From the NCBI RefSeq assembly GCF_000724085.1, contig NZ_CCDL010000001.1:1178001-1242000 (forward strand): a stretch of DNA of 64,000 bases, read 5' to 3'. The notes below the pieces were generated by a model. That model was not told where the DNA came from, searched no databases, and saw nothing but the letters and a program-made list of their open reading frames with translations. Source of the stretch: Oceanobacillus manasiensis. GTDB taxonomy: Bacteria > Bacillota > Bacilli > Bacillales > Amphibacillaceae. A program made the position numbers and the translations under genes. Of this stretch, positions 17,280 through 26,517 are shown one piece after another (the first letter of the stretch is position 1; each line of letters starts with the position of its first letter).

Positions 17280-17300
17280 GCAGACCTAATAATGGTCTGC
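17280..17300 (+). terminator. Hairpin after the AAA ATPase operon
   Basis: GCAGACC pairs with GGTCTGC across a 7-base loop about 75 bases after the ATPase stop. The downstream tail is only moderately T-rich. Confidence 0.5.
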
Positions 17301-17627
17301 CTTCTGCTGTCTTGTACCTTATTAGCTTCATACACTCTTAATAATTTTCATTTTATTTACATGTGCTTCATCGATATCAACATAAATATTTTGTCATATC
17401 TATCTAAATTTGCTTAGCTAGTTGTGCACTTTTAGACTTTTTCTAAATTGGTCGAAGGGTTCTGTTCAGTTCATAAATCTCTTCAAACGTTAACGGTTAA
17501 TTTTTCTCTAAAAGAAAAAATAATGGATTTTTAGCACTATTTTACTTTTGAACAATTATTATATAAAATCTTATTGATTTTCACTTTATTTACAGTAAAT
17601 TAAAGACTAGAAAAGGGGATGAAAGAT
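17301..17627. other. AT-rich intergenic stretch
   Basis: No gene or clear hairpin was seen. It must hold the promoter of the lipoprotein gene; AAAAGGGG at 17611-17618 is its ribosome binding site. Confidence 0.4.
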
Positions 17628-18281
17628 TTGAAAGGGAAGATGTGGGTAACAACTGTGTTAATTTTACTATCTATGGTATTAGTAGCTTGTGGCGACCTTG
17701 AGGAAGCCGAGAGTGTTGAAAACTCAAGAGAAAGTAATGTAGATCATAAAGAGGAAGTAAAAAATGTAGAGAAAGTTGAGAATGCAAATGAAACAGAAAA
17801 TAAAGAGGAAGAAGATACAGAGGAAGTAAAAAATGATATTAATAGAGGCAGTGAAATGTCTGATGAAGTTGAAGATTCTGCTGAGGAAAACATTGATGAA
17901 AAAGAAGAAATTGGTACAGTTGAAAGTGGTTATGGGAAAGAAGCTTATGAAGTTTTACTAGCTAATGAGCAAAGCGCCCTTAATGGAGACATCGATGCTT
18001 ACTTAGAGACATTAACTAGTGATAATGTAACAGAAAAAAATCGAGATATTTATACGCAGGCTTTTGAGGAAACGGATTACATAAGTTATGAGACTCATTC
18101 TACTAAAGTTTTAGAAGCTGCCGAAGATAAAGTTGTTATTGAAGTGGAACAAACGTCAACGTATGAAGTTCTTGAAGAAAGAGCAACTTACGAAGCAGCA
18201 AGACATTTTAAACATACGCTTGTTCGTGAAGACGGAGAATATAAAATTCAGAGTTCCGAAATGATAGATGAGACTGCTTAA
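17628..18281 (+). CDS. Acidic lipoprotein with NTF2-like C-terminal domain
   Basis: A 217-residue lipoprotein. The signal sequence ends in a lipobox LVAC followed by GD, then comes a Glu/Asn-rich low-complexity linker of about 80 residues, then a folded C-terminal domain of about 110 residues (ANEQSALNGDIDAYLETL and on) that looks like a SnoaL/NTF2-like fold. I chose the TTG at 17628 because AAAAGGGG ends 9 bases upstream; the ATG at 17619 directly abuts that site and cannot use it. It is anchored to the outer face of the membrane and holds its domain away from the bilayer. Function unknown. A strong terminator follows. Confidence 0.75.
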   Translation: MKGKMWVTTVLILLSMVLVACGDLEEAESVENSRESNVDHKEEVKNVEKVENANETENKEEEDTEEVKNDINRGSEMSDEVEDSAEENIDEKEEIGTVESGYGKEAYEVLLANEQSALNGDIDAYLETLTSDNVTEKNRDIYTQAFEETDYISYETHSTKVLEAAEDKVVIEVEQTSTYEVLEERATYEAARHFKHTLVREDGEYKIQSSEMIDETA

Positions 18282-18314
18282 TAGAATGCAAATATAATTG
18301 ACAAATTTGAATCA

Positions 18315-18346
18315 TGAAAGGACCTCTTAAATGAGAGGTCCTTTCA
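18315..18346 (+). terminator. Perfect 13-bp hairpin terminator
   Basis: TGAAAGGACCTCT pairs perfectly with AGAGGTCCTTTCA around a 6-base loop, 34 bases after the lipoprotein stop. It is symmetrical, so it could also act on the other strand. Confidence 0.75.
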
Positions 18347-18483
18347 CATGTTAAGCAGAGTGTGTACATTTATGTAATTGTGCTTAATACAAGTGCCCTT
18401 AAGATATAGAGTAGAGAGTTGGATAATTCAATTAATATTTTGCGTATTTTTATCTATTCAGCCTCACGGCGTAACAGTCACAC

Positions 18484-18753
18484 ATGTGTGAGGCATGTCC
18501 CAAAAACGTGTATGCTTATTCTGCTGTCGGGAATACATATTACATTAATGAACAGATCGATTGCCCAGAATGTAGTGAAAGAAATGATTCTGCCTTGAGG
18601 GATAGTCACGCTATAAGTAATTGGAATATGCATGAGATACAATTATACCCATGGATAATTATTATAAAGGAGATTCAAGAGAAAATGGGGCTGAAATATC
18701 GTTGCCCGTCTTGTAATCAAGTTATTTCCGGAGTTAAGTTAATTAGATACTAA
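18484..18753 (+). CDS. Small cysteine-rich (zinc-binding) protein
   Basis: An 89-residue protein with three CxxC pairs (CEAC at the start, CPEC near residue 27, CPSC near residue 74), a likely zinc-binding pattern. There is no convincing ribosome binding site before the ATG and an in-frame stop lies 12 bases upstream, so it may be the remaining part of a longer gene. It is followed after 20 bases by another orphan gene. Family not recognised. Confidence 0.45.
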   Translation: MCEACPKNVYAYSAVGNTYYINEQIDCPECSERNDSALRDSHAISNWNMHEIQLYPWIIIIKEIQEKMGLKYRCPSCNQVISGVKLIRY

Positions 18754-18773
18754 TTTGAATGGAAAGGACTTGT

Positions 18774-19130
18774 ATGTCGTTATTTTGTGAGTTATTTTAT
18801 TTAATTGGTCACTCAGAAATTAAAAGAAAGGAAAATGCAGTAAAACTTGATACAACAAACGGTGAGTGGGTGTACAATGATCTAAAAAGAGATTATGAAT
18901 ACATTGAAGAGCCAATTTCAGAAATACCGAAATGGGTTAGTGTTGTCTATTTTGAAGAGGAGTACATCATTATCATTGGTGAAGAACCTTTTGAGGAAGT
19001 AGAGCCGATAGTGACAATTAGTTGTGAAGACTCAGCAGAAGTAAGAACAGTTATTAAAGTGCTTAAGGCAGTTTATAGCTCTAAAGGAAATGTTAATATA
19101 AAAAGTCTTTTATCCCCGATTATGCAATAG
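18774..19130 (+). CDS. Hypothetical protein
   Basis: A 118-residue soluble, acidic protein with no recognised domain. I chose the ATG at 18774 because GGAAAGGA lies just upstream; the ATG at 18759 would place that site inside the gene. It may be translated together with the cysteine-rich gene upstream. Confidence 0.5.
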   Translation: MSLFCELFYLIGHSEIKRKENAVKLDTTNGEWVYNDLKRDYEYIEEPISEIPKWVSVVYFEEEYIIIIGEEPFEEVEPIVTISCEDSAEVRTVIKVLKAVYSSKGNVNIKSLLSPIMQ

Positions 19131-19788
19131 ATTAATAAATGGGGTTTATAGTAAAATATTTAACATGTAACATTTAAATAACTTTGGCGTGAATATTTAT
19201 ACTTATGAATCATCGTCCCTTTTGTAGATAGTAGCTTAGATGGGAATTTTCAAAACGCTCTTATGTGTTTCTCTAACAAATTTAAGTTTTCTGGTTAAAG
19301 TCCATTGGGATAAAAAAACTCTATATTTTTCGTATGGCAGGGGGATTGTTAAAGTTATCGAGAGTACCAGAATGGATGTATTAACTTCTTTTAACTATAG
19401 GTATTAAAAAAAGAAATAGAGATATCGTTTTCCTCTATTTCTCTTACGTATATACTTTGGCACTGGCTCCCTTTACTTTTCCTAAGACTTAATCTGCCTA
19501 GTCATTATTCTGAAGAGCAAGATACTCCTCCCCAAAACACCTATAGTAACATCCATAGTTATCTTGATTACAATTTGCCGTTCTTACTTCCTCTAGGCCC
19601 TTAGGAAAAATAATATGCACACACATGCTCAAGTTCATTATGATAATAACTGTAAATCATTAAAGCATTTGACTGCTGAGCCATATTTCTTGTATTACCT
19701 AAATCACATTATATTGGGATTATCGTTTCTGCTTGTATTGTTGGGTTTTATAGAGAAAGAAGGAGTTTCCTATCTAGCTTTTATTTTA
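19131..19788. other. Long intergenic stretch with one hairpin
   Basis: No supported gene was found. The only clear structure is the hairpin at 19406-19442. A 73-codon frame at 19615-19836 overlaps the ParB-like gene and is not convincing. Confidence 0.45.
19406..19442 (-). terminator. Terminator for the minus-strand ParB-like gene
   Basis: AGAAATAGAG pairs with CTCTATTTCT. On the minus strand the hairpin is followed by a run of six T residues. It lies about 350 bases beyond the ParB-like stop. Confidence 0.55.
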
Positions 19789-20805
19789 TTAATGAAACCG
19801 AAATTTATATCCTGTTTGAGTTTCTTCACTTGTTAAATCTAAATTTAAAAAAGACTTGTTCGATTCATCACCGGATCGATTTTCTTTATAGTTATGATTC
19901 CAAGTCCAATCTAATAGGTTGTTTAAATTTAATAGAGCTGTTCGAAACTGCTGTTTTTGTAGATTGGTAGCTGAAAGTTCAATATCCGGATGTATATAAC
20001 TAGATATCTCGGTTAGCGAACTTGTTAAATAGTTAATCCAGTGCCACGAATTATCCATATAATCATTTGGAGCTTCTTTCATTATTTCAGATAAAATAAT
20101 CAACTCTGCTTCTTTATTTGTAAATCTTGCTTGCTGTAATGTTTTATTTATGGATCTGGATTTTTGTACATCTGTTAACTCCTGAAAAAGAGGATGCTTA
20201 TCAAGCTTATTCAATGCATCCCCATCAGTTCCTGTCAATTTACGGTCGAGTAATAAATCATACAGTCTTGAAAATTGTTTAGCCGGAATTGACATGTTAT
20301 AGATTACTCCTAAAGAATGCTGACTAGCTCTCTTTGCAGCGACCTCATCACGTAAACTTTTATCAATTTCTCGAGCTTTTTTCATTCGCTTAATTTGAGA
20401 CGGTTTTGGTTGCACTACTTCAATTACTTCTTCATCAGAATAATGCCCTGCTTCTTGGATAGTTTCAATAGCATTTTGTATCTCAGCACCAATTATTCTC
20501 TTGGAGGTATTATGAAGGTGAAATCGCAGTGTTTCTCTTTCCAGTTTTGTACCGACAATTTCTTTTAAACGAAGGACTTTTACAATCTTAGACTTCTGGT
20601 TGTAAAGAGTTATCTCTTTTAGCGCTGTATATCTTCGGAACCCGTCAATCAGATAATACTTACCCTGTTTATCAGGTCCAACAACATATAGTGGAGTAAG
20701 AAGACCTACTTGCTGTATATTTTCCTTCAAGCTTGTGATATCAGGATGAAACCTGTTTTCTAAATCCCATACGATCTGATCCAAGGAGACCTCCAGAATG
20801 TCCAT
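19789..20805 (-). CDS. ParB/Spo0J-like nuclease-domain protein
   Basis: A 338-residue protein. The N-terminal ParB domain is clear: IVWDLENRFHPD, then a GLLTPLYV stretch and the conserved LIDGFRRYTAL box that matches the family GxRR motif. A helix-turn-helix-like region follows near residues 110-160 (VIEVVQPKPSQIKRMKKAR and on). The C-terminal half is unrecognised. A G-run ribosome binding site precedes the ATG. There is no ParA gene beside it, so it is probably not a plasmid partition pair; ParB-like proteins of this kind also occur in mobile and defence-associated regions. The divergent neighbours at 20933-22199 are likewise orphan genes. Confidence 0.78.
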   Translation of the reverse strand: MDILEVSLDQIVWDLENRFHPDITSLKENIQQVGLLTPLYVVGPDKQGKYYLIDGFRRYTALKEITLYNQKSKIVKVLRLKEIVGTKLERETLRFHLHNTSKRIIGAEIQNAIETIQEAGHYSDEEVIEVVQPKPSQIKRMKKAREIDKSLRDEVAAKRASQHSLGVIYNMSIPAKQFSRLYDLLLDRKLTGTDGDALNKLDKHPLFQELTDVQKSRSINKTLQQARFTNKEAELIILSEIMKEAPNDYMDNSWHWINYLTSSLTEISSYIHPDIELSATNLQKQQFRTALLNLNNLLDWTWNHNYKENRSGDESNKSFLNLDLTSEETQTGYKFRFH

Positions 20806-20932
20806 ATAACCCCCCCGTTCTAAATGAAAATTTACTTTAATCTATGAGAAATAAAGGTTGTCTCAGAACAAATTGGTTCCAAAAATACATATCATTCCTG
20901 TTTTCTGCCAAAACTAAGATGGGTGAATTATC

Positions 20933-21751
20933 GTGACATATAAAATAACACCAGGACAACAAGCGGTTTTGGATGAGTTAAAAGCATTTCATTTTGATGA
21001 GTGCCGCACTATTGATTGGGAAATGAAAACCAAAGAACCATTTTCGAGGGGTTCTGTTGGACCAGAGGAACGAACTTGGATTCAGAAAGAGAAGAAATTT
21101 GAAGTTATATTTTTTTCCAAATTAGTAGGAATAAATTCAATTATTAATAGTTATTACAAATTAAATAGAAACAAAGCAAGAAAAAGAGATACTTTACTAT
21201 ATCAAAAATGGGAAAAGAATTATTTTTTTGCAAAAAGAATGTTGGATGGCCATCAAGAACTATGGAGAGAAGCAGTAAAAACACATGCTACTTTCCATAA
21301 GAAAGGTAATGTCGGGCAAGCTTATAGTTTATATGTTTTCGATTCAAGGACAGTAGAATGTGATATTTTTCTTCATACGATAGAAAAAATAATTCCAAGC
21401 AAAGTTGAAAAAACAACAAAACGAGGGAAAATTAGTTACCATGAAATGCCGATAACTAAGCGCTATGATTTATACCAATATCATGTATACAGTTGTTTAA
21501 ACAAGATAATCAATGATTTGTTTGCAGTATTACCTTGTGAGAGAGTGTTTATTAATGGTGTAAGTGGTACTTATGAAAAACATCAGCCCATTTTATCCTT
21601 TGTTGTAGAACGAGAGCAACATAAACAAACAAGGTGTCCAAAGCGTACACTAGAGAAACATCAACATATGGTGACTTTTAAAAAGAGAAGTGGCTTCTAT
21701 CCTTTAGATAGGGTTTATTCCCCACAGGTTCTTTTCAAGGAGGATGAATAA
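20933..21751 (+). CDS. Hypothetical protein upstream of the GIY-YIG gene
   Basis: A 272-residue basic soluble protein with a GTG start. It has no signal peptide or membrane segment. I do not recognise it; conserved-looking parts are FDECRTIDWEMK near residue 20 and a C-terminal stretch from LPCERVFINGVSG onwards. The stop overlaps the next start by 8 bases, so it is cotranscribed with the GIY-YIG gene. It is divergent from the ParB-like gene with a shared 127-base promoter region. Confidence 0.6.
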   Translation: MTYKITPGQQAVLDELKAFHFDECRTIDWEMKTKEPFSRGSVGPEERTWIQKEKKFEVIFFSKLVGINSIINSYYKLNRNKARKRDTLLYQKWEKNYFFAKRMLDGHQELWREAVKTHATFHKKGNVGQAYSLYVFDSRTVECDIFLHTIEKIIPSKVEKTTKRGKISYHEMPITKRYDLYQYHVYSCLNKIINDLFAVLPCERVFINGVSGTYEKHQPILSFVVEREQHKQTRCPKRTLEKHQHMVTFKKRSGFYPLDRVYSPQVLFKEDE

Positions 21752-22199
21752 AATAGATTTATTAGGTTTAGCGAGTGTCACTTTGATTATTATTATAATT
21801 TATAAAGTTTATACAACATCTAAAGAAAAGAAAGCCGTTAAATCTGAAATGCAAGAATGGCACCATTTAGCCCCTTTAAGTCAGCGGTATGATTCAAGAG
21901 GGTTAAACACTAGTTATGTTTACTTTATAAGGGAGTCAGGTATGCAACGTATAAAAATAGGCAAAGCAAATGATCCTGAACAGCGTAAAAAGGAGTTAAG
22001 CACCGGTTCAGCTCACAACCACGAAATCGTTCACCTCATAAAAAGTGAAAATCCATTTAAAACAGAAAGTTTATTTCACAAATATTTTAGAGAGAAAAGA
22101 TGTAAAGGAGAATGGTTTGATATAACGGAAGAGGAGTTAAGGTGGATCCAAAAAGAAGATTATCCAAGAGAGATTAAAGATTCCATAAAGGGGTACTAA
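21744..22199 (+). CDS. Membrane-anchored GIY-YIG (T5orf172/Mug113-type) nuclease-like protein
   Basis: A 151-residue protein with one N-terminal membrane segment (residues 5-22) and a GIY-YIG fold of the T5orf172 type: SYVYFIRES for the YVY part, then RIKIGKANDPEQRKKEL for the IGK-x-R region, and the later FKTESLFHKYF containing a conserved Glu and the K-G-E-W-F-D-I end. The start has GGAGG 4-8 bases upstream, inside the previous gene. A membrane anchor on this nuclease type is unusual. Target unknown; it could act on incoming DNA at the membrane, but this is inference. Confidence 0.75.
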   Translation: MNKIDLLGLASVTLIIIIIYKVYTTSKEKKAVKSEMQEWHHLAPLSQRYDSRGLNTSYVYFIRESGMQRIKIGKANDPEQRKKELSTGSAHNHEIVHLIKSENPFKTESLFHKYFREKRCKGEWFDITEEELRWIQKEDYPREIKDSIKGY

Positions 22200-22335
22200 A
22201 AGCGAGAGTGAATACAGCGGTATATTGTGGCAGGTTTAATTATTCTCAAACACACCAACATTAGACTTTACTTATTTTTCAATAAAAATATAGAATATAT
22301 TTAAAGGGTAATCTAACTAGAATGAGGTGTAGACA

Positions 22336-23304
22336 ATAATTACAGTCAGTACTTTTCTAAAACAAATAGAACCTCTAAATGTAGAACTAATATCGGGTGA
22401 AAACGGAATTAATAACAAAATGGAATATATCAATATTCAAGAATTTGCCTTGAAAAGTAATAGAATAAAAAAACACGGTGTATTGATGACAACATTCGCA
22501 TCATTTGCGGATTCTCAAAAAATCATAGAACATTTACAATGGTTATTATCTAAAGAGATACATGCTGTTGGAATACATAGTGTATTTATTAAGAAAATCC
22601 CAGATGAAGTAATCTCTTTTTCAAATGCGAATAATTTACCAATATTTTTGATACCAGAGGAAGTTTCATATCAACAAATTATGCAAGTTTACTTTGAGCT
22701 ACTGGTAGAAGATACTAACAAAAAACGTTTAGAGTTAGAACAGATAAATATAAAAATGCTAAGGTCAGTTGCACTAGATAAGGGGTCTCAATATATTGTT
22801 TCTATAATGGGGAAATATTTAAATCTCCCACTAATTCATTTAGACAAGTATCTAAACATTAAATCCCTTTGGTCTGAAGGGCTAATAAAAAGAAATGAAG
22901 TACAACATATTCTAGAACAATTAACTAGTAAACAAGCGGATTTCTATAGGGAAGAGGGAACATTTCCATATAATATACCTTCAGAAAAACGAAATATAAG
23001 TTCTCTGCGCGTAATACCTATTATGGATAATATGAATTTTTATGGATGTTTAATTTTGTTTTTTAGAAAAGACTTTTCTGTTTTGGAGGATTCCGTAATA
23101 AATCATGGTAAAACTGTATTGCTTTTAGACTCTATCAAAAGCAATACGATGGAAAAGTATTTCATAAATAATGACATGAAAATAATTGAAACCATACTTC
23201 ACACACCAAGTAAAAGAGCGGAAAATTTTAATAACCCATCCCTATATAGTAAAAATTTAAAACAAATGTGTTTTGCAATAGAAAAGTACATAATAATGCA
23301 ATAA
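22336..23304 (+). pseudogene. PucR-family regulator, N-terminal part, cut by IS21-like element
   Basis: The 5' part of a PucR-type transcriptional regulator: the N-terminal purine-catabolism-regulator domain (TFLKQIEPLNVELISGENG) and most of the middle. The natural start seems to be at 22336, behind GAGGTG, where the codon is ATA instead of ATG; the first ATG is at 22420, 28 codons in. The frame ends in TAA at 23302-23304, 15 bases before the left end of the insertion sequence. The C-terminal half with the helix-turn-helix is at 25622-26287. As it stands the gene cannot make a complete regulator. Confidence 0.75.
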
Positions 23305-23337
23305 AAAATACATAAGCTTGCCAGCCGGTACTTTCAA

Positions 23338-24057
23338 TTAATTTTGTCTTGATAATGCGTGGCTTACACGGTAGCTGTCTCCTGTAAAGGTAAGTACATG
23401 AGCGTGATGTATAACGCGATCAACTAAAGCAGCTGTAAGCCTCGAGTCCACGAATATCCGATTCCACTGACTAAATTCCAAATTTGAAGTGATGATGATG
23501 CTTTTTTGCTCATACCAATCGGTGATCAGTTGAAATAGAAGCTCCGCTCCTTCTTTGCTGAATGGAATGTACCCCATTTCATCTAAGATGATAAGATCTA
23601 CTTTTTTAAAACGATTCCTAAACTGGTGAAGCTTTCCTTCTCTCCACATTCTTTCTAACGTATCAACTAGATCGGATACCCGATAGAACCGCACCTCATA
23701 TCCTTTCTTGCACGCCTCACGGCCTAACCCTGTCGCTAAATGAGTCTTTCCTGTACCTGGGGAACCGGAAAGAACGACATTCTCTTTCTTAGATATAAAG
23801 TGAAGTTCTTTCAATTCAGTACGGTCGACCTGAGGGGGAAATCTTATCTGATCTCCCCATTGAAAGTCTGCAAGACTTTTGTGATTGGAGAATTTTGCTT
23901 TTTTTATAAGACGTTCAGCTTTTGCTTCCTCTCTCAATTCAAATTCTCTTTGGAATAATGTTTCCAAGTATTGCGTTTGATTTTCAAACGGGATTTTTTC
24001 ATAAATATCGGCTACATAGGCTAGGCGTAGACTTTTACACATCTCTTTTATATTCAT
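23338..24057 (-). CDS. istB: IS21 transposition helper ATPase IstB
   Basis: A 239-residue AAA+ ATPase of the IstB/DnaC group. Walker A is GSPGTGKT near residue 100 and Walker B is DLIILDEMGY near residue 158; the later ITSNLEFSQW and DRVIHHAH blocks are typical. It forms oligomers on target DNA and activates the IstA transposase. The start overlaps the istA stop by 4 bases, giving translational coupling. Confidence 0.93.
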   Translation of the reverse strand: MNIKEMCKSLRLAYVADIYEKIPFENQTQYLETLFQREFELREEAKAERLIKKAKFSNHKSLADFQWGDQIRFPPQVDRTELKELHFISKKENVVLSGSPGTGKTHLATGLGREACKKGYEVRFYRVSDLVDTLERMWREGKLHQFRNRFKKVDLIILDEMGYIPFSKEGAELLFQLITDWYEQKSIIITSNLEFSQWNRIFVDSRLTAALVDRVIHHAHVLTFTGDSYRVSHALSRQN

Positions 24058-25499
24058 ACTCGTTGCTCCCCATCCTCTTGCGCAACTGGTTGTAGTAGGT
24101 CGTATTTAGACCAATCAACGTCATACGGGTGAGAAGTAGAATCAAAGGTTCTTTCTGGTTGTTGTTGTAGAAGATCATAAAACTTGTCATTAACCTCTTC
24201 CATATCATACTGAATTAATAAGTTGATTAACCAATGTAGACGCTCTTTCCTTAATGTAAGAGGCTCTATGCTTAGATAAGCTGCTATTCGGCCAGGCAAA
24301 TATGGATTATATCTTGAGTAAGGAACCGATCTTGGTTTAGAAGCCCAGGCTCTCATAATGGAAAGCCAAGGTATATTTCGGTTTTTGTTCATATATGGCC
24401 GATAGTCTGAATGGAGAATCTCTCCGTAAGGAGATACCACTTTATATCTATCCCAATAGAGTATCAAATGAAGATAACTGAAATTATATCCTTTTGGAAT
24501 ATGTTCTTTCATACTGTCTATAGTGATTTCTCCATACTTGTTAGCTGTTACTTTCGTTTCTTTGAAAATCGGATAATCTTCCTCCGGAAGAGCTAAGGCA
24601 TGATTCAATTCTTCATCAAGTAGTTCTTGAATACGAACTTCCTTTGCGTAATGAATGCGTTGCCGATCCTGTGCCAGTTTTTCACTTAAAATAGTAGTTA
24701 GATCTTCATAGCTTTCTATGACTGGAGAAGGAGTTACAAAGTTATATCTTACATACCCTACTTTATTTTCAACGTGTCCTTTCTCATTGCCCTTACGTAC
24801 ATTACATGCTTGGATTTCAAAACGGTAGAAATTAGCGAATTGAAGAAACTCATCTGTAAAAATGGCTTCGCCATCCTTATTCCTTGCTTTTATTACGGCG
24901 GCTTTCAAGTTATCAATTCTAAGCTTTCGTGGTACGCCACCCAGTAGTTCAAAGCTTTTCTTTAACCCATATAAAAAGCATTCTTGGTTTTCCCCTGGAA
25001 GAGGGATGGTAAAAGCTGCATTACTATAAGGCAGGCTCATTATTAAACAGTGGACATCGATGAATTTTCCATCTTTCACAGCTTCTGTTATTCCAAAATC
25101 CACTTGAGCTTCAGCCGGAGGGTGATTTAGTCTTTCACTATTCTTATCTTTAACGTCATCTGAATTTCCTTTTCCCTCTTTCCATTCAGCTATGAAGTAG
25201 GAAACGGTCCTATAGGAACCAGTAAACCCATGCGTTTGAAGTTCTTGAAAAATGGTCTTGTTTCTCCTTCTCAGTTTTGGCTTTAGTTTTTGATCTTCAA
25301 TAAGCCAGTCCGTGACAATCTCTCCCCAATGTTCTTCATACATCATTCCTTTTCTCATTACTTGTTTCTCTTGGGGAACCTGGTCTTCGTCCGCATATTT
25401 CTTGGCGGTACGCCAATTCACTTGAGCCCTTTGGGCAATTTTATTTATAGATATGTCTTCATGATTTCTTAAAGTTTTGATATGATTAATCTTAGTCAT
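24054..25499 (-). CDS. istA: IS21 transposase IstA
   Basis: A 481-residue DDE transposase. The N-terminal helix-turn-helix (ISINKIAQRAQVNWRTAKKY) is followed by the rve catalytic domain, with acidic residues in EAQVDFG, in RIDNLKAAV and in GNEKGHVENK, and the C-terminal Mu-transposase-like domain. I chose the ATG at 25497-25499, with GAGAGGA upstream; the open frame extends 25 codons further without a ribosome binding site. No disruption is seen, so it should be functional. Confidence 0.92.
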   Translation of the reverse strand: MTKINHIKTLRNHEDISINKIAQRAQVNWRTAKKYADEDQVPQEKQVMRKGMMYEEHWGEIVTDWLIEDQKLKPKLRRRNKTIFQELQTHGFTGSYRTVSYFIAEWKEGKGNSDDVKDKNSERLNHPPAEAQVDFGITEAVKDGKFIDVHCLIMSLPYSNAAFTIPLPGENQECFLYGLKKSFELLGGVPRKLRIDNLKAAVIKARNKDGEAIFTDEFLQFANFYRFEIQACNVRKGNEKGHVENKVGYVRYNFVTPSPVIESYEDLTTILSEKLAQDRQRIHYAKEVRIQELLDEELNHALALPEEDYPIFKETKVTANKYGEITIDSMKEHIPKGYNFSYLHLILYWDRYKVVSPYGEILHSDYRPYMNKNRNIPWLSIMRAWASKPRSVPYSRYNPYLPGRIAAYLSIEPLTLRKERLHWLINLLIQYDMEEVNDKFYDLLQQQPERTFDSTSHPYDVDWSKYDLLQPVAQEDGEQRV

Positions 25500-25621
25500 T
25501 GCTAGCAATCCTCTCGACCTCCACTGTTTTGATTCGACACCAACTACAGTAGAGTTATTTTGGATGGCTGGCAAGGCTTTTTTTTATCTAAAAAAGAAGT
25601 GCAGAGTTATGTACGTTTTGG

Positions 25622-26287
25622 TTGCACATCTCTGTACTTCTATTTTGCACTACACAACAAATCTATTTAATAGAGTTTCATAACCCCACGAATCTTCATA
25701 AAGCTTTTGAATTCATTTATAAAGAAGTAAGTAAATGGAGTCATTCTTCATTAATTTGGATCTTTAATGAGCAGATAATCTGTATAGTTAATGATAGCAT
25801 CCCTGTGAATTTGTTAAATAATATCAGCAATAGATTTGAGGATATTTTAATTGGTATAAGTGAAAAAACTGATCGTACAACACAAGAAGGTATACGTGAA
25901 AAGTATGAACAGGCCCAATTTGGGTTGAAAGTCGGGAGATACAAAGGCCAAAAAATTAATGAATGGAAAGATCTTGGCTATGACAAATATCTTTATGCAG
26001 TTCAACAGAATGAAATACTACAAACATCCGCTTTGGATTTTCTAAAACCCCTAATAGAGCATGATGAAAAATTTAATTCTGAATTAATACTAACTCTTAG
26101 TGTATATTTAGATAACTTTTTCAGCCTCAAAAAAAGTGCTGAAGAGTTATTTATTCACAAAAACACAGTCAAGTATCGAATAGATAAAATTAAGGAATTA
26201 TATAAAGATAGAAACCTTGAAGAGCCAGAATCCTATTTATTATTTTCCTCATCTTTAAAATTATATATGATTTTAGAAAAGAAATAA
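25622..26287 (+). pseudogene. PucR-family regulator, C-terminal part, beyond the IS21-like element
   Basis: The 3' part of the regulator that begins at 22336. It holds the end of the central GGDEF-like domain and the C-terminal helix-turn-helix block (SLKKSAEELFIHKNTVKYRIDKI), which is diagnostic of PucR/CdaR-type regulators. The open frame begins at a TTG with no ribosome binding site. A short DNA-binding fragment could be made from an IS-borne promoter, but more likely it is dead. The intact gene would have controlled the downstream peptidase-like and symporter genes. Confidence 0.75.
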
Positions 26288-26517
26288 GTAGTGCTTCATT
26301 AATAATCTACTAATTCTAAAATAGAAATTATACCCAGAAACAAAAATGGTAGATATTTTTGTTTCCTCAAACCAATGAAAAAGTTATTTAAATCATATAA
26401 AATCCAAAATAATTAAAAAATTTAGTGTTTTGCCTCATGTAACATTAAATTCCTTATTTATTGTAAACGATATCAAGTGAGTGTAATTCAAAATTTTGTT
26501 ATAAGGGGAGTATATGA

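Larger units (their letters stand above)
23319..25573. mobile_element. IS21-family insertion sequence
   Basis: About 2.25 kb, bounded by TGCCAGCC on the left and GGCTGGCA on the right (CTTGCCAGCC/GGCTGGCAAG if two flanking bases are counted). Ends in TG...CA and an istA-istB pair are the hallmarks of IS21. Both genes are intact, so the element may still be active. The flanks (AAGCT on the left, AAGGCT on the right) are similar but I cannot prove a clean target duplication. It interrupts a PucR-type gene. Confidence 0.85.

Noticed and set aside
19615-19836. A 73-codon hydrophobic frame on the plus strand
   Set aside because: It overlaps the end of the well-supported ParB-like gene on the other strand, and its codons and start signal are weak.
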